From assembly GCF_028736035.1 (NCBI RefSeq), contig NZ_CP117866.1:3038001-3102000 (forward strand): a DNA stretch of 64,000 nucleotides, in the 5' to 3' direction. Both the position numbers and the translations under genes were made by a program. A model generated the notes under the pieces. The model was given only the letters and a program-made list of their open reading frames with translations. It was not told the DNA's origin and did not search any database. Every line of letters begins with the position of its first letter. Position 1 is the stretch's first letter. The DNA is from Streptomyces sp. T12. Its GTDB lineage: Bacteria > Actinomycetota > Actinomycetes > Streptomycetales > Streptomycetaceae. Below, in pieces: positions 51,606 to 60,538 of the stretch.

Positions 51606-54600
51606 GCCGGTCGCCGAACGCTTCCGCGCCCACGATGTCGGACGTGGCCGGGACATCACCCCAGAGGTCGAGTTCCAGGTCGGACATCTGCGCCAGCTCA
51701 CGTAGATCGAGCACCCCGGTGGGGCCGCCGTCCACCAGTCCGATCTCCAGCCTTCTGAGGCGGGGAAAGACCTGGCGCAGCAGACCCAGGTGCGCGTAGT
51801 CGCGCACCCCTGTGAATCTGAGGTACTGGATCCGTGGGTTCGGGGTGAGGGAGATCAGGTCGGCGAGGGAGTCGATGCCCAGGACGAGATCGGTGAGCCG
51901 GGGTGCGGGCAGAGCGGCGCGAAGGATTCCCGAGGCGTCCCGGTTGTAGCCGGTGACCGTCAGGGTGCGCAGTTTCACCCAGCCCTCCAGGCTTTCGAGT
52001 CCTTCGGCATAGTCGAACTCCACCGACAGGTCGCGGACGCTCGGTAGCTCGGGGAAGTCCCGAAGGGCCGGGCAGCCTCGCACTTCCAGTCGGCTCAGGT
52101 CCGGCCTGCTGCGAAGGAAGGCGAGGTCGTCAATCACGTCGTTGTTGTACAGGCCGAGCGAAACGAGGTGCCGCGTCGGCAGGTGGGCGGCCACGTCCGC
52201 CGCCTCGTACGAGCCGGTCAGCGTGAGCTCGGCGACCGACCCCAACAGGCCCAGTCGTACGAGCTTCTCGGGCCGGTTGACGACGAGATGGGGCACGTGC
52301 ATCCCGGCCAGCACCTCGTCGGCGTACTCCGCCAAGGGACGCAGGTCCCAGACCTTCGCCACCTCAGTGCGGACCCCCCGGTCGGGATGCGCGGCGTATC
52401 CCTTCAGCTTCCGGTTCGCCTCGCCGCCGCGAATCAGGCCCAGGAGCCTGACCGTGTTCACGGTCAGGGGACCAACCGCCTGCTCGGCGTCCCGCTGCAC
52501 TCCCACGGCCCATTCGCCCAGGCTCGCGAGGTCCTCGGCCTGTCCCACGTGAGCCGGCGGCATCAGCGCGGCCACCCGGCTTCTGACCGCCTCCATCAGC
52601 ACGGGGTCCAACTGCCGCAGGCTGACGGCGCATCGGGCGGCCAGTACGTGTCGTTGGTACCGCTGATGACCGGCCGTGTCCCCGAGGGCGGTGATCTCCT
52701 TGATGAGATGCTCGGCGAACGGCCGCGTGGTGTGCCCCACGGTCAGCACGATCACGTCCCGCCAGGCCTCGTTGTCCACGTGCTTCAGCAGTTCGGGGAC
52801 GTAACCACTGTCGTGGAACTCCTTGGCCGCCAGAAAGTCCTGGAACGTACGGTGGATGAACTGGATCGCGTCGTCCGCGCGTTCCTGGAGCAGCCCGCTG
52901 CGGTCCAACAGGAAGCGCAGGATGCGCTCCGGATTCCCCTGCTTCGCAACCTGGGGCATGTCCCGTACGGCCAGGTCGAGTTGCTGGAGGGCCTGCTCGT
53001 AGGTCATCTGCTGTTGCCCGGTCCGTACCAGCCAGATGGCGAGCCGCTGAAGCAGCGCGTGCTGATCGTCGGAGTCCAGGGTGACGGGATCGGCGTGGCG
53101 AACGCCGCGTCCCATGTCGCGCCCGCCGAGGAGCATGGCGAGGGCGGCTCTGAAGAGCGACCAGCGGGTGGTGGGCAGCAGACCGCGGCGGCGCCGGTGC
53201 AGTGCGCAGATCACGGCGCACAGCAGCGGGGTGCGGGCGAGGACCCGTAGTGCGGTGTTCTGCTCCAGTTGGTGCAGCAGATCCTCTTCCAGGGAGGCGA
53301 GGAGTTTCTTCTCCTCGCCGCTTCGGCGGGTGTCGTAGAAGTGGTCGCATTCGAGGCGAGCAGCCTGGTGCCAGGCGCGCACGAAGGTGCGGATGTCCTC
53401 GTCGCTCATGGGCAACAGCGTGAGTTCGACGAAGTGCTCCTCCTTGAGCCAGTCCTTGTCGACCGCGTTGGGGCGGACGGTCGCCAGGCACCGGGTGCGG
53501 GGGTAGCGGTCGAGGAGAGTGGAGAGCCAGCGCCGGGCCTCCTCACGCTCCGCTGCGGGTACTTCGTCCAGGCCGTCAACCAAGACCAGTCCCCGGCCCG
53601 CCTCCATGACGCGGCGGCACCAGCCGTCGGGCGGATCGTCCGTGAGGGACCGGCCGGCGCAGAGCAGCTCAGCCACCGACGGGTACCCTCTGCCGCGCGC
53701 GTGCACCTCACGCAGCGGGATCACGAAGGGGACCAGCCCGTTCAGCTCGGTCAGCTCCGCACCCAGGGTGTCGGCGGCGGCATGTGCCGCGAGCCACCAC
53801 ACCAGGGTGGTCTTGCCCGCCCCGGCTTCGCCCCGGAGCAGGGCACGGGGGCGGTTGGCCAGCAGGTTCTCGATGCGCTGGACGGCGTCCCGGTCCGGGG
53901 CACCGGTCCATGGGGTGTCGGACCACGGGTCCTGGACACCGGACCCCGCCTCCTCCACGTACGGGGCGGCCTCGGCCCGCAGGCTCAGGTAGGCGGTATC
54001 GAGGTCCCAGCGGGACTCGCTCCTGCCGAGTTCCTCGATGCCGAAGATCTCCGTCTTGCGGTACTGGGAGCTGAGATCCTTCGCGTACTGGTCCTCGAAC
54101 CGCTCATCCTGAGGGTGGAAGTCGGTGATCCCCTCCAGCCTGATCCTTTCCCGGAGCGGCACCAAGCGGTCCCGGTCCCGCCGCGCCAAAGCCGTGATCG
54201 GTACCGCCTCGATCCTGAGGTGGTGCCGGTCACGCGGCACCTGGGTCACCACCCCGAGCAGCACGCGGCCGGCCAGGACCGGTGCGCCCGAGAGACCGCT
54301 CAGGGGAGAGGTGGCGCGCCCTCGTTCGTCGGCCGCCGACCGGTCGAGTTCACAGACCAGGAGGTCCCTCATCCGTCCGGCCATCGGCAACACGGTCGCG
54401 CGGTACTGGTCGTACTCAAGATCCTCGCGCTGCTCCCCGTATCGCTGAACCCGGGGGAAGCCGACGATCTGGCAGTGCGGCAGCGGGTCACGGGTGCGGA
54501 CGTCGCCGCACCTGAGGCGGCCCAGGGGTGCGGCGTGCTCGGCGCCGAGCACGTCCGTCCCCAGGGTCAGCACGGTCACGTCCAGCGCCTCGTCCGCCCA

Positions 54601-54774
54601 GTCGACGAAGCACTGCACCGGCTTGCCAGAGGCGGGGTGGATCACTTCGACGGACGAACTGCCCGCCACCACATGCCACGACGTGAGCACCTCCCGCCGG
54701 TCGAGCAGCACCCCGCTCCCCTGCCCACGCCCCCACACCACGACCACCCGATCCAGGGCGCTCCCCCCGATCAC
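51574..54774 (-). CDS. Trypsin-NACHT-LRR protein (STAND NTPase, NLR-like)
   Basis: A 1066-residue multidomain protein. Residues 1-210 are a trypsin-like protease with an intact triad: His34 (TSWHVVAG), Asp65 (EALDVTVLTL) and Ser162 (GLSGAPVLAG). A NACHT NTPase follows: Walker A GEAGAGKT (315-322), Walker B LVLVDGLDE (396-404) and a LLCAVICALHRRR signature. A helical region leads to leucine-rich repeats at about 850-1040. No signal peptide, so it acts in the cytoplasm. The layout matches NLR-like proteins where a sensor releases an effector protease on attack. Its GTG overlaps the Trypco2 stop (GTGA). Phage defence is inference. Confidence 0.9.
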   Translation of the reverse strand: MIGGSALDRVVVVWGRGQGSGVLLDRREVLTSWHVVAGSSSVEVIHPASGKPVQCFVDWADEALDVTVLTLGTDVLGAEHAAPLGRLRCGDVRTRDPLPHCQIVGFPRVQRYGEQREDLEYDQYRATVLPMAGRMRDLLVCELDRSAADERGRATSPLSGLSGAPVLAGRVLLGVVTQVPRDRHHLRIEAVPITALARRDRDRLVPLRERIRLEGITDFHPQDERFEDQYAKDLSSQYRKTEIFGIEELGRSESRWDLDTAYLSLRAEAAPYVEEAGSGVQDPWSDTPWTGAPDRDAVQRIENLLANRPRALLRGEAGAGKTTLVWWLAAHAAADTLGAELTELNGLVPFVIPLREVHARGRGYPSVAELLCAGRSLTDDPPDGWCRRVMEAGRGLVLVDGLDEVPAAEREEARRWLSTLLDRYPRTRCLATVRPNAVDKDWLKEEHFVELTLLPMSDEDIRTFVRAWHQAARLECDHFYDTRRSGEEKKLLASLEEDLLHQLEQNTALRVLARTPLLCAVICALHRRRRGLLPTTRWSLFRAALAMLLGGRDMGRGVRHADPVTLDSDDQHALLQRLAIWLVRTGQQQMTYEQALQQLDLAVRDMPQVAKQGNPERILRFLLDRSGLLQERADDAIQFIHRTFQDFLAAKEFHDSGYVPELLKHVDNEAWRDVIVLTVGHTTRPFAEHLIKEITALGDTAGHQRYQRHVLAARCAVSLRQLDPVLMEAVRSRVAALMPPAHVGQAEDLASLGEWAVGVQRDAEQAVGPLTVNTVRLLGLIRGGEANRKLKGYAAHPDRGVRTEVAKVWDLRPLAEYADEVLAGMHVPHLVVNRPEKLVRLGLLGSVAELTLTGSYEAADVAAHLPTRHLVSLGLYNNDVIDDLAFLRSRPDLSRLEVRGCPALRDFPELPSVRDLSVEFDYAEGLESLEGWVKLRTLTVTGYNRDASGILRAALPAPRLTDLVLGIDSLADLISLTPNPRIQYLRFTGVRDYAHLGLLRQVFPRLRRLEIGLVDGGPTGVLDLRELAQMSDLELDLWGDVPATSDIVGAEAFGDRLMPSRRHPRH

Positions 54775-55109
54775 CGCGCGTCATCACCTCCGCCGAACCG
54801 GCGGACGCTACCCCGGCTCTCGTTGCGCACCTTCCACGGCTGCCCGGTCCGGCTGTCCACCGCTCTGAGCGTGACCGCCACCCGATGCGTCCGGGTCGCG
54901 CTCCCGCCCCCGTCGGCCCCGGCCTCCACCACCCAAGCCTTCACCTTGACCCCGCCCGTGACCTCCTTGCGCAGCTCGACGCTGAACTCCAGCTCGATGT
55001 CGCCCACTTCGAAGGCCACGTCGTGGCCGGACGAACGAGCCGCGGCAGTGATCAGTTCGTCCCGTACCGCCTGTACGGCGTCGGCCAGTTCGATCCGGTG
55101 GTCGGTCAT
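54771..55109 (-). CDS. Trypco2-domain protein (trypsin co-occurring domain)
   Basis: A 112-residue protein that matches the Trypco2 family: IELADAVQAVRDELITAA, then DVAFEVGDIELEFSVELRKE and GGVKVKAWVVEAGADGG. Families of this name are found next to trypsin-like effector genes in bacterial conflict systems. Here it overlaps the trypsin-NACHT-LRR start by 4 nt, so the two proteins are made together and may form a regulatory pair. A basic-acidic tail (VRNESRGSVRRFGGGDD) extends past the core. No membrane segment. Confidence 0.88.
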   Translation of the reverse strand: MTDHRIELADAVQAVRDELITAAARSSGHDVAFEVGDIELEFSVELRKEVTGGVKVKAWVVEAGADGGGSATRTHRVAVTLRAVDSRTGQPWKVRNESRGSVRRFGGGDDAR

Positions 55110-55374
55110 GTGCCAACGCTAGAGAGACCTTGGCGTGCGCCGCCATCGGTTCACGCCAACCGCCGTGGCCGCGAGACCGCGAGACCGTCCAGCAGCGCCA
55201 TCCCCAGCGGCGTCGCCGCATGCAGCACGGCCTTCCCCGCCCTGCACGTGCTGAGCAACCCCGTCTTCGATCTGGATTCCATCCAACCCGCTTGTCCGGC
55301 AAGGAACTTGACCGATGCTCCCTTTGCCTAACTGACAGCCCATCAACAGAATCCGCCCTTACGGTGCCGTGTTC

Positions 55375-56142
55375 ATGACAGACACTTCGAAGGCAACCCC
55401 CACCACGATCGGTCGCCGCACCGTACTGATCGCCACCGGCGCCACCGCCGCCTCCCTGGCCGTCACCGCCGCCGCGCCCGAAGCCCCCACAGCCGAGGCG
55501 GCCGACACGGCCCCCGTCGCCGCCGCGGCCGTCTGCACGCTCACGAAGGAGATGACCGAAGGTCCCTACTACCTCGACGGACAGTACGTCCGCTCCGACA
55601 TCACCGAGGGCAAGACCGGCTTCCCGCTCAAGCTGGCCCTCACCGTCGTCGACGACGACACCTGCGCGGTGATCCCCAACGCCCTCGTGGAGATCTGGCA
55701 CGCGGACGTCCTCGGCGAGTACTCCGGTTTCGTCGGCAACAACGGCCACAACGAACCCGACAGCGGCACCTTCCTGCGCGGCGGCGTCCTCACCAACTCC
55801 AGCGGCGTCGCCAACATCACCACGGTCTACCCCGGTTGGTACCGCGGCCGCTGTGTGCACATCCACGTCAAGGTGCACACGAACGTCACCCTGACCTCCG
55901 ACGGCTCCTTCACCGGCGGCCAGGAACTCCACACCGGGCAGCTGTTCTTCAACGAGACGATCACCGCGAGAGTCGGCGCGCTGTCGCCGTACTCCGCCAA
56001 CACCGTCACCCGCACCACCCTCGCCCAGGACTCCATCTACGACGGCGGAGGCTCCACATCGGGCCTGCTGACCCTCACGGCGCTCGGCAGTTCGCCGTCG
56101 GCCGGGTACGCGGGGACGCTGACCCTGGGGGTCGAGAACTGA
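55375..56142 (+). CDS. Tat-exported intradiol ring-cleavage dioxygenase-like protein (copy 1)
   Basis: A 255-residue protein. A twin-arginine signal (IGRRTVLIATGATAASLAV) and Ala-rich stretch precede an intradiol dioxygenase domain. The ferric-iron ligands can be read: Tyr in EIWHADVLGEYSG, Tyr in PGWYRGR, and the two His of CVHIHVKV, with Arg before them. Secreted family members act on catechols or lignin-derived aromatics; the substrate is not evident. The start ATG 55375 gives a normal signal; a GTG 6 nt earlier is also in frame. A paralogue lies at 57102-57941. Confidence 0.88.
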   Translation: MTDTSKATPTTIGRRTVLIATGATAASLAVTAAAPEAPTAEAADTAPVAAAAVCTLTKEMTEGPYYLDGQYVRSDITEGKTGFPLKLALTVVDDDTCAVIPNALVEIWHADVLGEYSGFVGNNGHNEPDSGTFLRGGVLTNSSGVANITTVYPGWYRGRCVHIHVKVHTNVTLTSDGSFTGGQELHTGQLFFNETITARVGALSPYSANTVTRTTLAQDSIYDGGGSTSGLLTLTALGSSPSAGYAGTLTLGVEN

Positions 56143-56159
56143 CCTGGCCCCACGAGCGA

Positions 56160-56196
56160 CAGGCCGCGCCCGGCATGCACGAGCGGGCGCGGCCTG
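56160..56196. terminator. Terminator between dioxygenase and DUF4360 genes
   Basis: A perfect 13-bp stem (56160-56172 with 56184-56196) with an 11-nt loop separates the convergent genes. Confidence 0.75.
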
Positions 56197-56205
56197 ACGT
56201 ACGGG

Positions 56206-56865
56206 CTACTTGCCGGGGCACTCCTTCCACGCCAGGTGGTACACCGTGCTGATGTCCCCGTCCGTCGAGTCCATCGTCATGAAGCTGACCTTGTCCGGCG
56301 AGGACGTGCCGGCGCTGACCCTCAGCTCGGTGTTGATGTTGAAGTTGCGCTGAACTCCACAGGGCGCCCAGACCAGTTGGGCCCAGTCGGTGCTGTCGGT
56401 GGCCTGCCAGTTGTCGTTGAGGGGGCCGCTGTAGGAGTGGTTGCGGAACTGCGTGTTCGGGGAGCCCTGGAAGTAGTACGAGGCTCTCTGGATGGCGCTC
56501 GCGCCGGGCTGGAGGGCGGCGAAGCCGCGGTAGTCGGCGCTGGCGATGGCGTAGGTGAAGCCCTGCGGGACGTGCACGACCAGGTTGAGCTGACAGTTCT
56601 TGCGGAACGCCGTGGGGTCGGAGTTGCCGCCGACCTGGGCGAGGTAGTCGCTGTACGTCACGGTGAACGCGGTGTTGTCCTCCGAGACGGCTACGGCGGT
56701 GGTGCCCTGCGGGCAGCCGGAGCCGTTCACCGTGGCGACCTTGATGACGATCTTGTCCGGCGGCGGGTCTTCGAACGCGGGGGTCGCCTGCGCGGGCAAC
56801 GCCATGGTGAGCAGGGCGGCCAGCGCACCTCCGCTCAGCAGGTATCGCAGGAGTCCACGTGCCAT
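56206..56865 (-). CDS. Secreted DUF4360 family protein
   Basis: A 219-residue exported protein with a signal peptide (LLSGGALAALLTMALPAQA) and a beta-rich domain of the DUF4360 family (VATVNGSGCPQGTTAVAVSE, FRKNCQLNLVVHVPQGFTYA, VSFMTMDSTDGDISTVYHLA). Cysteines in GCPQG, NCQL, PCGV and ECPG probably form disulfides. Function is unknown; the family is common in secreted actinobacterial and fungal proteins. AAGGAGAGC precedes the ATG. It is transcribed opposite to both dioxygenase-like genes around it. Confidence 0.85.
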   Translation of the reverse strand: MARGLLRYLLSGGALAALLTMALPAQATPAFEDPPPDKIVIKVATVNGSGCPQGTTAVAVSEDNTAFTVTYSDYLAQVGGNSDPTAFRKNCQLNLVVHVPQGFTYAIASADYRGFAALQPGASAIQRASYYFQGSPNTQFRNHSYSGPLNDNWQATDSTDWAQLVWAPCGVQRNFNINTELRVSAGTSSPDKVSFMTMDSTDGDISTVYHLAWKECPGK

Positions 56866-57101
56866 GGAGCTCTCCTTGGGGTTGGGGGGTGGCTGCGCCC
56901 CCGACCCGTGGAGCCCTGTTGAAGCTTTGAAGAAACCGTGAGGTTTATGTGAAGGCCGGAGGCGTTGGAATCGTAGGGAGCCGCATGAGGGGCAGCCAGG
57001 GCGAACTCCAGCCATTTACCGCCGAGTTGAGCGATGCATCCCCAGGTGATTCACAGCCGCACATTAAGCCTCTCCTCAGAGAGACCCCTAATTTCCTTCA
57101 C

Positions 57102-57941
57102 ATGACGGGAAACACAGCGCACAACTCACAGCACAGTGAGCAACAGCCCGGCACACACCGGCGAGACCCGGGCGTCCGGCGTCGCCGCGTCCTGATCGGC
57201 GGTGGCGGTGCAGCCGTGGCCGGCGGTCTGGCCATCGCCGGGATCGCCTCGGCCGACACCACGACGCAGGAGAGCGAGACGTCGACCACCGCCTCGACGG
57301 AGGCCTCCACTTCCGCCGCCGCCGGCATCTGCGTCCTCAACGCCGAGGTCACCGAGGGTCCGTACTCCCTCGAAGGCGCCCTCGTGCGCGAGGACATCCG
57401 GGAGGACAAGGAGGGCTTCGAGGTCCGGTACACCTTCACCGTCGTCGACACCGCCGACGACTGCGCGCCGCTCGCCAACGCCCTCGTCGAGATCTGGCAC
57501 TGCGACCACCTCGGCGAGTACTCCGGCTTCGTCGGCGGCAACGGCCACCAGGAGAAGGACAACGGCACCTTCCTGCGCGGCGGTCAGATGACCGACGACA
57601 GCGGCCAGTGCACCATCACGTCCATCTGGCCGGGGCACTACGTCTCGCGCGCGGTCCACGTCCATATGCGGGTGCACACGGACGTGACGCTCACCGACGA
57701 CTCATACACAGGCGGCGAGATCGTTCACACCGGGCAGCTCTTCTTCGACCCGGACATCAACACGGAGATCCAGGCGACCTCGCCGTACTCGGAGAACACC
57801 ACCCGCGAGACCCAGCTGGCGGACGACAGCATCTACGACGACGGCGGCGCGTCCTCCGGTCTGCTGACCCTCACCGCGCTCGGTGACAGCGTGGCGGACG
57901 GCTACAAGGCGACCTTGACAGTAGGCGTCAGCACCGCCTGA
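57102..57941 (+). CDS. Tat-exported intradiol ring-cleavage dioxygenase-like protein (copy 2)
   Basis: A 279-residue paralogue of the protein at 55375-56142. The signal region carries an arginine cluster (GVRRRRVLIGGGGAAVAG) suited to Tat export, followed by a Ser/Thr linker. Iron ligands: Tyr in EIWHCDHLGEYSG, Tyr in PGHYVSR and both His of VHVHMRV. It differs from copy 1 at GPYSLEG (copy 1 GPYYLDG). ATG 57102 is preferred because the signal follows it; no good ribosome binding site is seen. It converges on the TauE-type gene, 12 nt apart. Confidence 0.86.
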   Translation: MTGNTAHNSQHSEQQPGTHRRDPGVRRRRVLIGGGGAAVAGGLAIAGIASADTTTQESETSTTASTEASTSAAAGICVLNAEVTEGPYSLEGALVREDIREDKEGFEVRYTFTVVDTADDCAPLANALVEIWHCDHLGEYSGFVGGNGHQEKDNGTFLRGGQMTDDSGQCTITSIWPGHYVSRAVHVHMRVHTDVTLTDDSYTGGEIVHTGQLFFDPDINTEIQATSPYSENTTRETQLADDSIYDDGGASSGLLTLTALGDSVADGYKATLTVGVSTA

Positions 57942-57952
57942 TATCCCATCGG

Positions 57953-58867
57953 TCAGGTGCTGACGGGCTGCCGCTCCTCGGCGGACTCGATCCCGGCCGC
58001 CTTCCCCTCGTTCAGGTGGGCGCGGATCGAGTACGCCAGGGCGGCGGCCCACACCGCATACAGGGCGACGTACACCGCCGCGGCCGTCGCCCCGGACACC
58101 GCGAGCCAGTCGCTGTTCAGCAGTGTGCGGACGTTGGTGACGAGGATGACGCCGCCCACCGCCGAGCCCAGCACCCGCGGCGGCAGGATGCGCACCAGCC
58201 ACGCGGCGATCGGCGCGGCGACCAGTCCGCCGAGGAGGAAGGCGGCGACCCACACGAAGTCGATGCCCTGCGAGCCCAGCGACAGCAGGAAGCCGAGGCT
58301 CGCGGCGACCGCGACCAGGAACTCGCTGGTGTCGATCGAACCGATGACCTTGCGCGGCTCCATCCGCCCGGAGGCGAGGAGGGCGGGCGTACCGACCGGC
58401 CCCCAGCCGCCCCCGCCGGTCGCGTCCAGGAACCCGGCGACCAGACCGAGCGGGGTGAGGAAGCGGCGCCGCAGCGGCAGGCCCACCCGGTCCTTGGGCA
58501 GCCCGCGGAAGGTGAAGCGGGACATGACGTACACGCCGAGGCCCAGCAGGATCAGGGACATCAGCGGTGCGGCGATCTCGGTCGACAGCTTCGACAGGAC
58601 GGTCGCGCCGAGGAACGAACCGACCGCGCCGGGCACGCCGATCTTGCCTACGACCTTCCAGTCGACGTTCCCGAAGCGCCAGTGCGAGGCGCCCGACATC
58701 AGCGTCGTACCGATCTCGGCGAGGTGCACCGTGGCCGAGGCGGCGGCCGGGTTGGTGCCCATGGCCAGCAGCAGGGTGGTCGACGTCACGCCGTAGGCCA
58801 TGCCGAGGCTGCCGTCCACGAGCTGGGCTCCGAGGCCCGCGAGGGCGAGCAGTATCAGCGTGCGCAT
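57953..58867 (-). CDS. TauE/SafE-family sulfite exporter-type membrane protein
   Basis: A 304-residue membrane protein of the TauE/SafE family with about eight hydrophobic segments in two similar halves (LILLALAGLGAQLVDGSLGM at the start; AGFLDATGGGGWGPVGTPAL in the middle). Relatives export sulfite or sulfonates or take up sulfur anions; the substrate here is unknown. The ATG at 58867 has only a weak GGGA upstream. It is downstream of the GH51 gene on the same strand with a 129-nt gap, so probably a separate unit. Confidence 0.88.
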   Translation of the reverse strand: MRTLILLALAGLGAQLVDGSLGMAYGVTSTTLLLAMGTNPAAASATVHLAEIGTTLMSGASHWRFGNVDWKVVGKIGVPGAVGSFLGATVLSKLSTEIAAPLMSLILLGLGVYVMSRFTFRGLPKDRVGLPLRRRFLTPLGLVAGFLDATGGGGWGPVGTPALLASGRMEPRKVIGSIDTSEFLVAVAASLGFLLSLGSQGIDFVWVAAFLLGGLVAAPIAAWLVRILPPRVLGSAVGGVILVTNVRTLLNSDWLAVSGATAAAVYVALYAVWAAALAYSIRAHLNEGKAAGIESAEERQPVST

Positions 58868-58996
58868 GCGACCGGTCCCGTCTTTCCGAGGTTTCCTACC
58901 GGGTTGATAGGGATGGACGGGACCGGACATTAGGGCATCAAGCTGAGGGCGAGCTGAGAGTGTCCACGGTGTGGACACGTGTCCGAGATGCGGACA

Positions 58997-60517
58997 TCAG
59001 CTCAGCCGGATCACGTTCCAGGACAGCGGTTCCAGTGCGGCGGTGAGGCGGTCGTCCTTCAGCGCGGTGCCCTCGACCGGGTGCGGGGCGACCCGCTCGG
59101 GGTCGTCGAGGGTGTTGCGGGCGTCCGGGTCGGCGTCCGCGAGGGCGCTGTGCTCGGCCACCCGCGTCAGGTCGAGGCCGTTCAGGGCGACCTCCAGGGG
59201 CAGCGCCTCGGTGCGGCTGCGGTTGACCGCGAAGACGGTGACCGTGCCGTCCTCGGCGCGCACGGCGGTGGCGTGCAGCAGGTCGGTCTCGCCGTACTTC
59301 TTCGTCTCGTACGTCGGGGAGTCCACGCGGACGTCCAGGACCTGGCCGCGGCCGTACTCGGCGGCCTGCGCGAAGGGGAAGAACGTCGTCTGCCGCCAGG
59401 CCGGGCCGCCCGGCTCGGTCATGATCGGGGCGATGACATTGACCAGCTGAGCGAGGCAGGCGACGGTGACGCGGTCGGCGTGCCGCAGCAGCGCGATGAG
59501 GAGCGAGCCGAAGACGACGGCGTCGGTGACGCTGTAGTTGTCCTCCAGGAGGCGGGGGGCCTCCGGCCAGTCGTCCTGCTCGAACTCCTTCGCGCGCGCC
59601 TCCCACTCGGGCAGGTACCAGACGTTCCACTCGTCGAAGGAGAGGTTGATCCGCTTCTTCGACTTCAGCCTGGCGCCCACGTGGTCGGCCGTCGCGACGA
59701 CGTTGTCGATGAAGGACTCCATGTCGACGGCGGAGGCGAGGAAGGAGTCGATGTCGCCGTTCTCGGGCCAGTAGTAGGCGTGCAGCGAGATGTAGTCGAC
59801 GAGGTCGTACGTCTCCTTCAGGACCGTCGCCTCCCACTCGGCGAAGGTCGGCATGGACTGGCTGGAGGAACCGCAGGCGACGAGTTCGACGTGGGGGTCC
59901 ATCTGGCGCATGGCCCGGGCCGTCTCCGCCGCGACCCGGCCGTACTCCTCCGCGGTCTTGTGGCCGGTCTGCCAGGGGCCGTCCATCTCGTTGCCCAGGC
60001 ACCACAGCTTGATGCCGAACGGGTCCTTGTCGCCGTGGGAGGCGCGCAGGTCGGACAGGGCGGTGCCCTCGGCGTGGTTGGCGTACTCCTGGAGCTCCAG
60101 GGCTTCGGCGACGCCTCGCGTGCCGAGGTTGACGGCCATCATGGGCTCGGCCTGGGGGCCGACCTTACGGAGGAAGTCGATGTACTCGGAGAGGCCGAAG
60201 CGGTTGGTCTCGGTGGAGTGCCAGGCCAGGTCGAGGCGGCGCGGGCGGTCCTCGGCGGGGCCGACCGAGTCCTCCCACTTGTAGCCGGAGACGAAGTTGC
60301 CGCCGGGGTAGCGGATGGCGGTGACGCCGAGTTCGCGGACCAGGTCCAGGACGTCCTGGCGCAGGCCCTTGTCGTCGGCCGTGGGGTGGTCCGGTTCGAA
60401 GATGCCGGTGTAGACGCAGCGGCCGAGGTGTTCGACGAAGGATCCGAACAAACGGGGGTTGACCTCGCCGACGGTGAAGGCGGGGTCGAGGGTGAAGCGG
60501 GCGGTGGTCTTGCTCAT
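58997..60517 (-). CDS. abfA: GH51 alpha-L-arabinofuranosidase
   Basis: A 506-residue intracellular enzyme that removes terminal arabinofuranose from arabino-oligosaccharides. The acid/base Glu lies in WCLGNEMDGPW and the nucleophile Glu in LSFDEWNVWY; AIRYPGGNFVSGYKWEDSVG is the family's substrate-binding motif. No signal peptide. It is last in an operon with the ABC importer at 61504-64000 and the GH43 upstream, so it would finish breakdown of the imported fragments. Confidence 0.95.
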   Translation of the reverse strand: MSKTTARFTLDPAFTVGEVNPRLFGSFVEHLGRCVYTGIFEPDHPTADDKGLRQDVLDLVRELGVTAIRYPGGNFVSGYKWEDSVGPAEDRPRRLDLAWHSTETNRFGLSEYIDFLRKVGPQAEPMMAVNLGTRGVAEALELQEYANHAEGTALSDLRASHGDKDPFGIKLWCLGNEMDGPWQTGHKTAEEYGRVAAETARAMRQMDPHVELVACGSSSQSMPTFAEWEATVLKETYDLVDYISLHAYYWPENGDIDSFLASAVDMESFIDNVVATADHVGARLKSKKRINLSFDEWNVWYLPEWEARAKEFEQDDWPEAPRLLEDNYSVTDAVVFGSLLIALLRHADRVTVACLAQLVNVIAPIMTEPGGPAWRQTTFFPFAQAAEYGRGQVLDVRVDSPTYETKKYGETDLLHATAVRAEDGTVTVFAVNRSRTEALPLEVALNGLDLTRVAEHSALADADPDARNTLDDPERVAPHPVEGTALKDDRLTAALEPLSWNVIRLS

Positions 60518-60538
60518 GGGGGCCTTTCGGGAACGGAG

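Noticed and set aside
51790..53250. Plus-strand frames inside the trypsin-NACHT gene as possible small toxins
   Set aside because: They are antisense to continuous protease, NACHT and LRR coding, lack ribosome binding sites and match nothing.
55130..55374. Short plus-strand frames upstream of the first dioxygenase-like gene
   Set aside because: They lack a ribosome binding site, have poor codon use, and overlap the promoter regions of the two divergent genes.
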